From positions 32,178,001 through 32,242,000 of the forward strand of contig JBANAY010000003.1 of NCBI GenBank assembly GCA_037952775.1: a stretch of DNA of 64,000 bases, read 5' to 3'. The position numbers were made by a program, and so were the translations under genes. This document shows, one piece after another, positions 46,498 to 59,400 of this stretch. Numbering within the stretch: the first letter of the stretch is position 1; each line of letters opens with the position of its first letter. The notes below the pieces were generated by a model. It made no database searches and was not told the origin of the DNA. It worked only from the letters and a program-made list of their open reading frames with translations. The DNA is from Clonostachys chloroleuca (lineage: Eukaryota > Ascomycota > Sordariomycetes > Hypocreales > Bionectriaceae).

Positions 46498-47355
46498 TTA
46501 TCTGTACACTTCATCGAATGGCCTGGTATCTGAGAAGCACGACTCCCAAACCTGGTTCACCACTTTGGTCGCTTGTTCCTCGTCTTTACATCTGGGCCTG
46601 GCCATGACCGATTGGATGGCTCTCCGGCGAACGCAATGTTGAAACTGCTGCGTCAGGTTCCATTGACCCCGTGTGAAGGTTTCTCGAGTCCAACGACACT
46701 CGCCGCTTAGCATTGAAGCACGAATCTGTGGGTAAAGCTTTCAGTTAGCATGGGGGCTCTTTCCATTCACATGCGACCAAAGTAGGCCGTTGCATACCTC
46801 GGTGCAGGCGGCATGCTTGAGATCTTTGTCGCCCATCCAGTCCACCTTCCATCTCAAGTGGTCCCACGCGTGCACCATCTCATGCGCCAGCGTGTCCTCC
46901 ATGTGCTTCCTGTCCCTGATCTCGTTGGCGCAGAGGAGGATGCCGTGGTCGGGGCTGAAGCCACCAGACTGCCTGTGGACCTGCCCATCCTCGGTGAGGC
47001 GGGCAGGGCACCGCCGGCACATGACGTTGTCCTTGTTCAGGTCGCCGTTGAGGTCGCCAATCTTCTCGGACAGGAAGCGGACGACAGGGGAGTGGGTGAA
47101 GAGCCAGTTGCGGTTGTCCTCGCAGCGCTTGCAGTCCCTCTCCTCGTGGACCTTGTAGCGCCACTCGCGGTAGTGGAACTTGCCCTCGTTGGTCATGCCG
47201 CCGGACAGGATGCGGAAGTAGTTCATCCACCACTTCATCTCCGGGTCGAAGCCCGTCCGCGCTGGGTCGTTGAAGAGCTCCTTCTTGGGTCCATCGGACA
47301 CGACGGGGGTCGGGGTGGTGGCGGGAGCCGAGGTTGCTTCCTTTGATTGGTCCAT
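46498..47355 (-). CDS. ATP23: Mitochondrial inner-membrane metalloprotease Atp23
   Basis: Exons 47355-46798 and 46725-46498 on the minus strand, 261 aa. The zinc-protease motif HEMVHAWD sits after [10 protein letters not shown]. Many cysteines ([32 protein letters not shown]) match the disulfide-bonded form of this intermembrane-space enzyme. The 72-nt intron joins KHAACTE to [15 protein letters not shown], and the C-terminus [16 protein letters not shown] ... [13 protein letters not shown] is highly typical. Atp23 processes the mitochondrially encoded subunit Atp6 and helps assemble the F0 sector of ATP synthase. There is no classical presequence, consistent with Mia40-dependent import. Reading through the donor would stop early (VCNGLLW), so the intron must be spliced. 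Confidence 0.94.
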
Positions 47356-48361
47356 CACAGGAGAATGGATTAAACTTGGGAGAGGGGAAGTGGTCTGTTA
47401 CTTTCTCATCTCCCGTTCGGATTGTCAGATGCGAATTGCCTTTGGGTCAAGATCGAAGGCTATGCGATCGCGACTAGTTCCTTTTTCGTACAGGCCCTAG
47501 TACAGCACTGAACAAATTCTGCCGGCCAGTGAGAGGCAGGGCGGTGAGTTCTTGTCCAGTGAACGGGGAGGTAATACCGCCTAAATTGTGGGCCCGAGGT
47601 CGGTGTTGGACGCCGCGAAACCGGCGACACGGCTTTTCGCAGCATGTACCTACATGCTAGCACCGAAATGGTGACAGAAAAGTTGGGACACTGAATTGAT
47701 GAGGAATCAAAAGTAGCGCACAATTGTACCTCAACCCAGACGGTATAATAATATATGTGACATGATTCAATTACAAGGAGTGTAATAGCTCGAAATCCTG
47801 TTCATTAATTATTTGAAGCAATCAAAATAACTCGTCACAGCTCCAGAGGCATAGAAGGACTAGATCTTTAGCGCTTTCATTTTTCTGTCACCCCTAAAAG
47901 GTACCGACCCAGTCTAAACCGTTAGCTTGCCCAAGATGGGTTTTGATCACAGCGCCGACGGTGTTACTCACATGGATGTTTTCGCTGCCATCCATCCAAA
48001 TCTACACGACCCCCCTGGACTGAACAGTTCCAGGCAATGATTGGCGAGAGATGGCGTATGAAAATGATCGTAAGCCAACCCATATTCACAAGCATTAGAA
48101 TGAAACTTCAGAACATACGAGTGTTCCACTACCGAGGATGCCAAGTGCCTTTGCGAACGGCTCTTTGGCTCCCTCGAGGACCGGTGGAGTTCCGTAACCC
48201 TCCAATGCTCCTTCGTCTTGCGTCAATGGCAAGGCGTGAAAACAGGCTTTAAAATGGCCTGTGGCCGAAGTAGCAATTTTTCTTACTCTCATTTATTTCA
48301 TTCTCGCTTCCAAATCCATTCAATTCTTCATTTGGCTGACTCTCGATCAAATCTGACAGGC
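47356..48361. other. Divergent promoter region, ATP23 / PRO1
   Basis: About 1 kb between divergent genes. No ORF with plausible coding content, repeat or RNA gene recognised. Confidence 0.55.
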
Positions 48362-49994
48362 ATGAAAAAGTCAAAGGTTTTGACCGTTGTCATAAAGCTT
48401 GGTAAGGTTGCCCTCTCCGATACTCGCCTTCACAAAACTTGGATGGGAGCAGAAAACTGACACAGTATCTGTAAAAAGGCACAAGCTCAATTGTTGACGA
48501 AAAGACTCATGAGCCCCTTCTGCCCATCCTGACCTTGATCGTGGACACGGCGGTCAAGCTCCGGAAACATGGCCATCGGGTCATCATTGTCTCCTCGGGC
48601 GCCATCGGCGTTGGCCTGAGGAGAATGGATGTTGAGAAAAAACCCAAACATCTTGCAAAATTACAAGTGAGTCTCTCTTAGCCGCAATTGTAAAACAGAT
48701 GATCCTCTAATCGAGCAAACCCTCCAAATCAGGCCCTCGCAGCAATTGGCCAATGCAGGCTCATGAGCCTTTGGGATGGCCTCTTCCAGCACCTGGCCCA
48801 GCCGATTGCTCAAATTCTCCTCACGAAAAATGACATTGCCGACGTAAGTTGGAAATAAAAATTACAAACAAGTACCGCACCCACGTCATAAAAGTGGTTG
48901 CTTTGGTTGGTAGACCATTCGGCTAATGGGAGCTTTCCCAAAGAGGACGAGGTACCTGAACGCGCAAAACACAGTCAACGAATTGCTCGACCAAGGGGTA
49001 ATTCCCATTGTCAATGAGAATGATACATTGGCTGTTTCCGAAATCAAATTCGGCGACAATGACACCCTGTCGGCAATCACTGCCGCCATGATTCACGCCG
49101 ACTTACTATTCCTCATGACGGATGTGGATTGTCTGTATGACAAGAACCCGCGCACGCACCCTGACGCTCGCCCAATTGAGGTCGTCGAAGATATTTCGGA
49201 GATTCAAGCCGACGGTCAGTCTTATCCGCCGATTGTTTGTTCATTATGATGTTGCTGTGCTAATACTTGGTACAGTGTCAAGCGCCGGCTCCTCGCTTGG
49301 AACTGGTGGAATGAGCACAAAAATCATCGCTGCTAGGCTTGGAACGTCTGCAGGGGTTACAGTTATCATTACACGATCCTCGAACCCCGGCAATATCCTA
49401 AACATTGTCAATTACCTCCAAACCTCGTCTGGCCCAAGCACCCCTGACGATCCCAGCGCCCTGTCGATTGTGTCGTCTTCAACTTCCCTGAACTTGATGG
49501 CCCAATCTCAGGTTGTAAATCCAGATGTCCCGCCCCTCCATACAAGATTTCTTCCTTCTAGCGATCCTATTCGGGACCGTTACTTCTGGCTCCTTCACAC
49601 GGTCAATCCTCACGGGACCATTTACATCGACCAAGGGGCGCACCGAGCACTGCTTGGCAAGGCCGGGCTGCTCCCGGTGGGTATCGTTGACGTTGAAGGG
49701 AACTTTGCCCAGCATGATGCCGTGCGGCTCGTTGTTGTCAACAGGCTACGGGAGCCCGGGCCAGACGGCAGACTGCGTGGTGACTACGCTGAAGAGGTCG
49801 GCCGAGCGCTTGTGAACTACGCCGCGGCTGAGATCACTCAGGTCATGGGTCACCAGAGCGTGGAGATTGAGAAAATCCTGGGATATGCGGATAGCGACTA
49901 TGTCGCCAACCGCTCCCACATTGTGTTTTACAGAAGCGAAAGTCGGCCACCAACTCCCAAGCCCTTTGATAAAGCCAATGGCAGTGCAGCATGA
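48362..49994 (+). CDS. PRO1: Glutamate 5-kinase
   Basis: Exons 48362-48401, 48479-48666, 48733-48843, 48944-49214 and 49276-49994, 442 aa. It catalyses the first committed step of proline synthesis (glutamate + ATP to glutamyl 5-phosphate). The amino-acid kinase domain shows [15 protein letters not shown] (formed across intron 1), [59 protein letters not shown] and GTGGMSTKI (across intron 4). The C-terminal PUA domain is at about residues 330-410 ([36 protein letters not shown]). Introns are 77, 66, 100 and 61 nt. The start ATG (MKKSKVLTV) is just before the conserved strand, as expected. Proline feedback inhibition is known for the family. Confidence 0.95.
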
Positions 49995-50991
49995 CGGATG
50001 ATAGTTTAAGGTGCAGGTTTAGCATAATAGGAAGGAAAGGATGAAGAAAAGGGATATAGCTTGAGGGTAGAAAAACTCACAGAGGGTCGTTAACGGTTAC
50101 CGACGTCTGTTCTGGTTGCGCTTTAGCAACATCAATGAGTATCATGTAGCGAGCAGTGGTTTTTTTTCTGCTATTTATTCTCATCTGGCCGAATTCCCAT
50201 CGGTTTGAAATCTTTACGTCTCTTGTCAGCGCTTTTATCCCGCTCGATAAGCTGATGGTCCGATATAGTTTCTTCAACCAACATGTTCAGAAACTTGGAC
50301 AGACTCAACACATATCTCTGGTGAAATAAACGATAGGAGGAACAGTACACAAACTCCGAATCAACAACAGGTAATCCTCAACGAAACTAAACTCGAGTGA
50401 GCTTTCAAAATTAGGGCTATTGTTAATTTTAATAATTAAGACAGGCTGATAAGTTGTCTGATGAAATGACATGAGAGTGTCATCCCGATGTCGCTGCTAC
50501 AGGGTAGCTGGGGTTAGGACGAGACCAAGCTGCCGGGGTGGCGGCGTTAAAGTTGTTCCTGACAGGCCAAAAAAAAAAAAAAAGGAATAATTCGTCTGCG
50601 GGGGAATGAAAAATCATCATTGATGGACACTTGAAAAGTAATAACGTGAACTCGCCCATCGACATAATTTCATTCCGTCACTAGGATAGCACTTGACGCA
50701 TTGGAACCCGCTAATATTAGCACAGTCATACAGCTGTTCTGGAAGAGAGGAGCTTGCGCCAGAAGCCTGGACGGTAAGGTGCTGTGACCACTGTCACAGG
50801 CGCAGATAGTACGCTAAAAAGATAGACCCTCCTTCTGCAAGTAGAAGGGTCTCCAAGCCATCGCGCTGCTCTTATTGGCAGCTGCTTCTGTGCCCTTCTC
50901 CCACTTACCCCTCCCCCACCATCAGAGGAACCAGTGCGACTTGAGTTTTCTGACTCACGCGCTCGTCCTCGCACACGTTGATATCGAGTGG
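49995..50991. other. Spacer, PRO1 to glycyl-tRNA synthetase
   Basis: 3' flank of PRO1 and promoter of GRS1. The GRS1 frame stays open upstream of its first ATG, to about 50875 or beyond, without another ATG. No other feature recognised. Confidence 0.55.
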
Positions 50992-53262
50992 ATGAAGTCA
51001 ATTCGAGTCATCCATACTTCAAGACTCCCTGTCTGCACCAGACCTGTCATTAGACCGTACACAACACCTTCGATTCATATTGCTACAGGACCTAGAGCAC
51101 CAACCAGCTTCCCTCGGAAGGCTTGCTCCTTTAGCACCTCTTCACACGCGTACAGATATATAGTCCCGGTTTCCAAAAAGATAAACCCCCAGAACAAGAT
51201 GGCTCCCAGCGCAACCACCCTCAAGGGCCAGCCCCTGGACAAGGTCCTTCTCGAGGCCATGCTGAAGCGGCGCTTGTTCTACACCCCTTCCTTCGAGATC
51301 TACGGCGGTGTCGCCGGTCTCTACGACTATGGCCCCCCGGGCTGCGCACTCCAGGCCAACATCATCGACCAGTGGCGCAAGCACTTCATCTTGGAGGAAG
51401 ACATGCTCGAGGTCGACTGCACCGTCCTGACCCCCCACGAGGTTCTCAAGACCAGCGGCCACGTCGACAAGTTCGCCGACTGGATGTGCAAGGATCCTAA
51501 GAACGGCGAGATTATGAGAGCCGACCATTTCGTCGAGGCCGTTCTCGAGGCTAGACTGCGAGGTGACAAGGAGGCACGTGGCCAGGCGATTGTGGAGAAG
51601 GAGGCCGACCCAAAGAAGAAGAAGAAGAAGGCCAAGTCTGAGGCTGTGAAGCTCGACGATGCTGTGGTGACGGAGTACGAGGAGGTTCTGGCCAAGATCG
51701 ACAACTACGACGGACCCGAGCTTGGTCAATTGATCAAGAAATACGAGCTGAAGAACCCCGAGACAGGCGTGCTTCCAAGCGACCCCGTGGCATTCAACCT
51801 CATGTTCCAGACCTCAATTGGCCCCAGCAGCAACCTCGCTGGTTACCTGCGACCTGAGACTGCTCAGGGCCAGTTCCTCAACTTTGCCAAGCTTCTCGAG
51901 TTTAACCAGTCCGGCATGCCCTTCGCCTCTGCCTCCATTGGCAAGTCCTACCGAAATGAAATCTCACCTCGTGCCGGTCTGTTGCGAGTACGAGAGTTCT
52001 TGATGGCTGAGATTGAGCATTTCGTCGATCCCGAAGGTGGCAAGAAGCACCCTCGATTCACTGAGGTTGAGGACATTGAGCTTGTCCTGCTGGATCGCGA
52101 CACTCAGCTCTCCGGTAAGACTGCTACCAAGAGCATCAAGATTGGTGAGGCCGTCAAGACCAAGCTCGTCGACAACGAAACACTCGGTTACTTCATCGCC
52201 CGAATCCACCTGTTCATGATCAAGATCGGTGTCGATGTGAGCAAGATGCGCTTCCGCCAGCACATGGCTAACGAGATGGCCCACTACGCCGCTGACTGCT
52301 GGGACTGCGAGCTTTTGACCTCCTCTGGCTGGGTTGAATGCGTTGGTTGTGCAGACCGTAGCGCTTACGACCTGAGCGTCCATGCCAAGAAGACGGGTGC
52401 CCCTCTCCTCGTTCGCCAGCAACGTGAAGTGCCTCTCGTCATCGAGGAGTGGCAGATTGATGTTGAGAAGAAGAAGTTTGGCCCCCTTTTCAAGAAGGAC
52501 GCCAGGACTGTGGAGGGCGCGCTGGAGGCCACCACCCAGGAGCAAAGAGAGAAGCTGGCCAAGGAGCTCAGCGATAACGGCAAGATTACCTTGGATGTCG
52601 CTGGTGTCGGCAATGGCCAAGTCGAAATTACCAAGGACTCAATCAAGATTGAGTTCCGTAAGCGCACGGAGAACGTTAGGGAATTTACTCCCAATGTTAT
52701 CGAACCCTCATTCGGTATTGGCCGAACTCTCTATGCTCTCCTTGAACATAACTTCTGGACCCGAGCTAGCGATGGTGGCGACGAAGCACGTGGTGTAAGT
52801 CTCCGATTCTACTATAAAAATCCCCCACCTCTTTGTGAATCGTGAATCACTAACTCGCCCCCGCAGGTCCTGTCCTTCCCTCCCATTGTCGCGCCCACAA
52901 AGGTGCTGATCGTGCCTCTGTCTTCCAATGTCCAGTTCAAGCCCAATCTGAAGAAGCTGTCACAGCGTCTACGCAGTCTCGGAATCTCCAGCCGTGTAGA
53001 TGACTCATCTGCCAGCATTGGCAAGCGTTATAGCCGTAACGACGAACTCGGCACTCCTTTTGGTATCACAGTTGATTTCCAGACCCTTCAGGATCAGACT
53101 CTCACGCTCCGTGACCGTGATTCGACGAGGCAGGTCCGTGCCGAGGAAGACAAAATTGTGGATGCCATCAAGTCATTGGCGGATGGCAGCAAGACGTGGG
53201 CTGATATTGAGGCTGAGCTTCCAAAGTTCGAGGGCCAGGAGATTGAGGTTGCAGAGAGGTGA
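50992..53262 (+). CDS. GRS1: Glycyl-tRNA synthetase with mitochondrial and cytosolic start codons
   Basis: Exons 50992-52794 and 52867-53262. Starting at ATG 51199 gives the 663-aa cytosolic form (MAPSATTLKGQPLDKVLLEA); starting at the in-frame ATG 50992 gives 732 aa. The extra 69 residues begin MKSIRVIHTSRLPVCTRPVI, are rich in R, S and T with almost no acidic residues, and look like a mitochondrial presequence. Class II features: motif 1 region LYDYGPPGCALQANI, the family's HFVEAVLEARLRGDKEA insertion with a poly-Lys stretch, motif 2 SYRNEISPRAGLLRVREF, and motif 3 EPSFGIGRTLYALLEH. The anticodon-binding domain (VAPTKVLIVPLSSNVQFKP) is mostly in exon 2. The enzyme charges tRNA-Gly in both compartments. 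Confidence 0.95.
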
Positions 53263-53672
53263 AGCGAGAAAAAATGTTATGTTTAGCTATGATTATGATA
53301 GAGCAACGAAAGGCAGACTGTCGGTGCATCATGGCATTAAGTGCCACAATGCAACATACATGTGCAACCGCTTTGTGATGAGTCGGATGTAAGTGATGCG
53401 AAAAGTGATGCGAATAGATTGCAACAAACCACGATGAAGACAAACAGTCATTGTACTCACTCACCAACTCACGGTATAAATATATCCAAAGAGCACACTC
53501 CAACAACGGCTTCCTTTTGTTGTCACGAACAAACCCATAACCAAGCGTCTTCAAACAAACCCAAACGAATTTGTAAAAGTCGAAGCCCACCAGCTACGAA
53601 GCAGCAACAGCGACAGATCTACTTCCTACCATTTAAATCCTTTGAACAACCAAACTTCAGAATTCAACCACC
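53263..53672. other. Spacer, GRS1 to small Cys-containing ORF
   Basis: 3' flank of GRS1, then a TATA box (tataaatata, 53475-53484) about 190 bp before the ATG of the small ORF, followed by an A/C-rich leader. This looks like a real promoter. Confidence 0.5.
53475..53484 (+). promoter_or_regulatory. TATA box of the small Cys-containing ORF
   Basis: A canonical tataaatata is followed by about 190 bp of A/C-rich sequence with little G, ending in the start context caaccaccATGCC at 53673. Confidence 0.45.
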
Positions 53673-53885
53673 ATGCCGGACTCACCAGAGCCTAATCCCG
53701 CTATCCCCGACACCATCGTGCAATGCGACACGTGCGAGACGTGGACTAGCTCAGTTGTGGACAGTAGCTGCCCAACTGAGGGCTGCGAGGGAAACCTCTT
53801 AAGCGAACCAACTACACAGGAAGCTAGCGGAGGCACAACAAGCGAGGGAGGAGGAGAGCCGCCCATGACCAACGGGACGCATTGA
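53673..53885 (+). CDS. Small protein (70 aa) with Cys pairs, possible zinc-binding
   Basis: The start ATG has a near-ideal fungal context and an upstream TATA box. The protein reads MPDSPEPNPAIPDT, then QCDTCETWTSS, SSCPTEGCEGN and an acidic, Gly-rich tail. The four cysteines (CxxC and CxxxxC, 13 residues apart) could form a small zinc knuckle or a redox site. There is no signal peptide or membrane segment. Composition and context favour a real gene, but no family is recognised. Confidence 0.45.
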   Translation: MPDSPEPNPAIPDTIVQCDTCETWTSSVVDSSCPTEGCEGNLLSEPTTQEASGGTTSEGGGEPPMTNGTH

Positions 53886-56436
53886 TCGTTGGGGACATCT
53901 TCATGACGTGCTGTTGTTAGAAGGGGATTGGCATGATGATGATTATGTGACATGTGATATTTTTTTGAGCGCCTGTTTTGCATCACCTCCAGCTTTTCCT
54001 GAAGGACCATATCGGGATCCGATTAGAAAGATGTGATTGGCAACGGTCATCGGACAGGTTTACTTTAGTTATCTTAGGGTACCTAGAAATTTAACTTGTT
54101 CACTGTTTTAACCTTTGTCTTGGCGGGCTATTTTGGTGATATGAAGTCATAACGGGCTGGTGAGGTTAGGCCCGACCCATCGGTATGGAATAGGTATCCT
54201 ATTTTGTACATCACTCCTGTTCGGGTCCGTCTTTTACGAAGGATCATTACATTCTCGGCTGGAGGATTTCCTTTTCTATCGATGTGCGTTCTCTTTCGTG
54301 CCAAAGCTGACTGCATGCTGGGAGCTTCGGAGCGGGAATGGCGTATAGTGTGGCTGGTGAGCCTATCCCATGATATCTTTCCTGCTCAGGTAAGGCATGT
54401 TCCATGTCAGCATGAAATTATGTATTTGGGCTGCTATAATCAATCGCGTGCTCCTCCCAGTGCCGGACGCTTATACCAACATGGTGGTGAATCCTAAACG
54501 CTAGCCTCAGGGGTGCACCCTCCGGATCTGCAAAGCCATCAGGGACAAGTGAGATTCCATCGACGCCAGTGCATGCAACGCTGGTAGCGGGCACTGACGT
54601 CTTGCTTTGCAGAGCAAGGTAGTACGAAACGTGATTTATTGATACACAGCATGAAGAGGTCTCGGTGAGTTCCAGCGAACATGCTTACGGGCAGGCTGAA
54701 TTCACCCCTGTGCTGCTCGGAACAATGAGATACGGTGCTGAAGACAGTGGTGCCCAACAGCAAATGATCGGCCGACGTCTGCTCAGGCACCTTACCTCAG
54801 AAGTTCCCAAGGTCCCTTTTGTGGTCAGCATGGGACGGAGCGCCGGTGGAGCAGCCAACTTGTCTCGAGTCACAGTAGCCGTACAGTGGGCGACCAGCGC
54901 AACCCTATAACAGCTACTAAATAGGTAAGCAATCATAATTATAGGCACTGTGGGAATGAATGGGGCGGTTGTCCTATTGCTGACTGAGCTCTTCTTATTG
55001 TCGGTCCCAGACGTGGAGTTTTTCAATCATGCAGCGGAAAGTGAGCAGCAAGGCGCATCAATGCAGACACACACCAGCAAGGTCCTGGGGCTGAGTAAGT
55101 ACCTTGTACCCATCTCCTTGGCGGTACGGCATTCCGAAGATATATCTGGCTCCATGACTCGACGCAGGCTGGTTGATCGTACAATCTTGGGCAGTAGGTA
55201 GGTACCCGTCGTCTCCCAGCTGTCGGGTTGGCCAGACGCTATATTTAGGCACTGGCATTTGGCGTCGACGGCAGTAGATGGTTTGTGACACCCGTCGCAC
55301 TAATTGGCCGCCGGCCAGCACGGTAGATGATCAGGGTCAATGATTGGAAAATTCGAATAACCTCCATACAGAGTACGACCATGTGTAGGGTGCAGCAGGT
55401 AGATACGGTAGGTATCAGGCAAGGTAATCACTCGTCCTGTGCAGGCGGCCAGGCTCCCCAAACGCAGCCAGGGGAAGAGCCTATCAGCGAAAATGCAACC
55501 GAAGCTGGACACCAATTGGCGGCTCCGAGAGCGTGTGCAACTACCACCTCCTCGTGGCTCCCGACGCCTTGACATCGCAACCACTCTCCTACTAATATCC
55601 ATGGTTGAGCGGTAGCTCCTAATAAAGTAGGAGCCTGGGCTGACTGGGTGAGGTTGACTGGCGGCGGAGGTTCCAGTAAACGATCCCCTAGCGTGCTCCC
55701 TACCTGATGCGCCGGGCCCGCCCCAGGCCTCAGGAGAGAGTCACCACTCAACACCCACACGGGCCTCCTTCCCCACACCCAGTCTACGCCTGAAGGTGCC
55801 TATGTACCTGTCCCCGTCCTCAGTTGGCTTCTCCTGGCTCGTTCCATTGTTCTACATACATCCCCTTCCTCCCCTCTCAGCTTGCATTGCCTGGCTTCTT
55901 CCTCAAGCCTAACAGCGTTCTTTGTATAATAACGAGGCTGGACTCGTTTATTCGTGGTCTGCCCGCCACAGTCTCTGCCTCCGCAGCCCACCTGTTCGCG
56001 CGACTTCCTGCAGTGACCGCCGCCTCCCTGCGCCCACATAAGCAATACCAGTACCAACAGCCGCCTGCCACCCCTAGTCGCCCGATTGAACAAAACCCCC
56101 CTCACCTACGACCGAGCGAAGTTGGGAGACCAAGTCCTAGCGAAAACCACCGCCTCACCTATGACCTCCTCCTGCTGAGCTTGAGGAAGTGTCTGTCGTT
56201 TTGTAGGGCGGTCTCGGCTAGCTATAATCCTTGTCGCAACTGCGTCTCTTGCGACCCTCGTTTCGAGCCCTCGCCTAGACTTAGCCGCTCGCCCCATGCA
56301 CTTCTCCAGCCATCTCCTCGCACACTTCAGCGTCTCGTCAAGCGTTCCTATTGAGCAGCATATGTAGGCGCACTCGAACTATTTTATATCTTTTTAGCAA
56401 AATCCACAAAAACCAGCTTGATTTACTCTCGTCAAA
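53886..56436. other. 2.55-kb spacer upstream of CLA4
   Basis: The right part (about 55800-56430) is C/T-rich and looks like a long CLA4 leader; an open frame there begins at TTG and is rejected. Words of the type GGTAGGTA / GGTACC recur (54069, 55198, 55397). No gene recognised. Confidence 0.55.
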
Positions 56437-59400
56437 ATGTCACAACAAGAAAGGTACGTTGACAACTCTGAAATGTCTGTTTCTGAATGGATCGACAAGG
56501 TCGCTTCAAGTCTCACGCACGCCCACCCACACATGAGAGGAGGGGGCTCAGACACTGCTTACGATTGATGCAATGATGGCCTCTCAAGAGCCATCCGAGC
56601 TGTCGAGAGCCACGCAGTATTGCCACCTGGTAGCACCTGATCCATCTCCACAATCTGCATGGGGTCTCGGGCTTTTGCGTTGGGTCTCTCGACTTGGACG
56701 CATATTGGACAGGCAATGTCTTACCATTGAAATGCATTCTTGATCAGGCAACCTTTGGTATGCTTTGGACTGTGACTGACAAAAGGCTTCAGCATATATT
56801 CGTCCGGCCAGTTCATGAATCCCGGCCCGGCGCCGCGACCTCCTACCGACCGACCACGTCTTGCCCTTACTCCTAACGCAAACCTGCCCGGAAGCATGTC
56901 CAACATGGCCATTTCACCAATTCGAAGCACAGTGACATCGACATATTCCGGTTCCACTGTTTCACTCCCAATCGCCCGCCAACAGTCTAACAATACTGAT
57001 GGCATGGGCGGGGTAGCCATTAAGAAGGAAGGTTGGGCGTCTGTCAAAGAAAGCAGGAACTTCATCCAGCCCTGGAAGCAAAAGTACCTGATCCTGCGCA
57101 AAGAATCGTTGGATTTCCACAAAACAGAGGGTGGCAAAGTATCATATACTTTATATTTGAAAGATGTTGTCAACGTGGGCCGTGTCGAGTCTGCTGGCAC
57201 CATCTTCGAGATTAAGCGAAAGCCCGACGGTGCCTCCAACAGCCCCGGCGACGACGATGGCACAACCAAGACCCTGCAAATCAAGGTGAAAGGAGACGAT
57301 GATTTGTATGAATGGATCGACTTCATTTATGGTGCCTGCCCTGGTATGGGTGGAGTGGGCGTTCCGACCAACTTCTCTCATGCTGTTCACGTTGGCTTTG
57401 ATGCATCCACGGGAGAGTTTACTGGTTTACCCCCGAGTGGTCGCGACTTCTGAACTCCTCCGCTATTACCAAGGAGGATTACGAGCGGAACCCGCAGGCC
57501 GTGTTCGAAGTCCTTGACTTCTATACTGACCACCTTACCAAGAAGGACAACCCCAACCAGTACCCCAGCTTGACGCCGACCGCCAACAAGCAGTACGGAT
57601 ATGGAGGAAGTTCGGTGGCACCTCCGCGACCTGCTCCCCCGCCTAGTTCCCAGCGCCCGGCATACAACCCTGCACCATCCTCCTCCTCGTCAGCCAATTC
57701 TCAGTGGCGACAACAACAAGATCCATACCAGCAGCGCCAAAACGCGCAGCCTGCCTACTCTTCACAGGACGCTCTTCGCGAGGAGCAGCGTAAGAAGCAG
57801 CTCGAGGCTCAGAAGCTTAGGGAGGCTGAGGAGAGGGAACGTCGGGAACTCGAAGCATACAATGCCTCTCTTCCTAAGACGAAGGTGCCAATGGCAAAGC
57901 AAGAGATTGGCGGAGGCGGAGGCTACTCGGCAGGATCGGGTTCTTCATCCCAACCAGATCGATTTAACCCTGCTAGGGCCGCCCCAGCAGCACCAAAGGC
58001 CAACAACCAGCAGCCCAGCCCTCTCCGCGCCCAACGGCAGGCTCCGGCGCCACCCTCATCAGCAAACAATGCTCAACCTCGTCTGCAGGTGCAAACTCAA
58101 GGACGCGAGCCACCACGCTTACAACGAACCGACACACCTCCCACCGCATCACCAAGCACGGCCCGCCATCCAAATGGAGGACCGCAATACAAGACGCACC
58201 AACAGCCACAGTCGCCTGCCCAGGCTACCCGTTTACCCGCTGCCCCCAAGCCCCTTAACGTGGCACCTAAGCAGCAGCAACCCAAGCAACATCACCATCA
58301 GCAGCATCCTGCAGAGGGCGTCAAGGCTGCCGAAGCGGCCCTCACCGCCAAGCCTCCCCCAAGTGAGAGGAAGCAGGATGTTCGCATGTCTACGATGTCC
58401 GAGAGTGAGGTTATGGCCAAGTTGAAAGAGGTTGTCTCTAAAGACGACCCCAACTTGTCATACTCTAAGCAGAAGAAGATTGGACAGGGCGCTTCAGGAT
58501 CTGTCTATGTGGCAAAGATCAAGGAGACTGCCCAGGGTACAGCTCGAGAAATCCTTCGCCAGCATGGTAGCAGGGCTCAGGTCGCTATCAAGCAGATGGA
58601 CCTCGCACATCAACCCCGCAAGGAGCTGATTGTGAACGAAATCATGGTTATGAAGGACAGCCGACACAAGAATATCGTCAATTTCCTTGACGCATTCCTA
58701 CGCAGCAACAATTCCGAACTTTGGGTTGTTATGGAGTTTATGGAAGGTGGTGCTCTCACCGATGTGATTGACAACAATAACCAGTCCATCACTGAGGACC
58801 AGATCTCTACAATCTGCCACGAGGTACTGAGAAAACTCTTGAATTTTAACACGTTTTATTCCGTCTTAATGCTAACACATTCGACTCTAGACATGCCAGG
58901 GTCTACAGCATCTCCACTCTCAGAACATTATCCACCGTGATATCAAGAGTGACAATGTCCTACTTGATGCTCGTGGAAACGTCAAGATTAGTAAGTTTAC
59001 ACGAGTCAGCGCTGCCTGGAAACGCACTTGCTAACCGCGAACTAGCCGATTTTGGTTTCTGCGCAAAGCTCACAGAAGCGAAATCAAAACGTGCCACGAT
59101 GGTGGGCACGCCGTACTGGATGGCCCCCGAGGTTGTGAAGCAGAAGGAGTATGGGCCTAAGGTCGATATCTGGTCCCTCGGAATTATGGCTATCGAGATG
59201 ATTGAGTCCGAGCCTCCATACTTGAACGAGGAGCCCCTCAAGGCTCTCTACCTCATTGCCACCAACGGAACACCACGCCTCAAGAAGCCGGAAAAGCTAA
59301 GCAAGGAGCTTAAGGCTTTCCTCTCTGTCTGCTTGTGCGTGGACATTAAGAGCCGAGCATCCGCTCACGAATTGTTGAACCATGATTTCCTGAAGCACGG

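Noticed and set aside
51142..52620. Long minus-strand ORFs opposite glycyl-tRNA synthetase
   Set aside because: Shadows of a strongly codon-biased highly expressed gene; the plus strand encodes a clear GlyRS.
55824..56354. 176-codon plus-strand open frame before CLA4
   Set aside because: Begins at TTG and coincides with the C/T-rich CLA4 leader; composition reflects the nucleotide bias.
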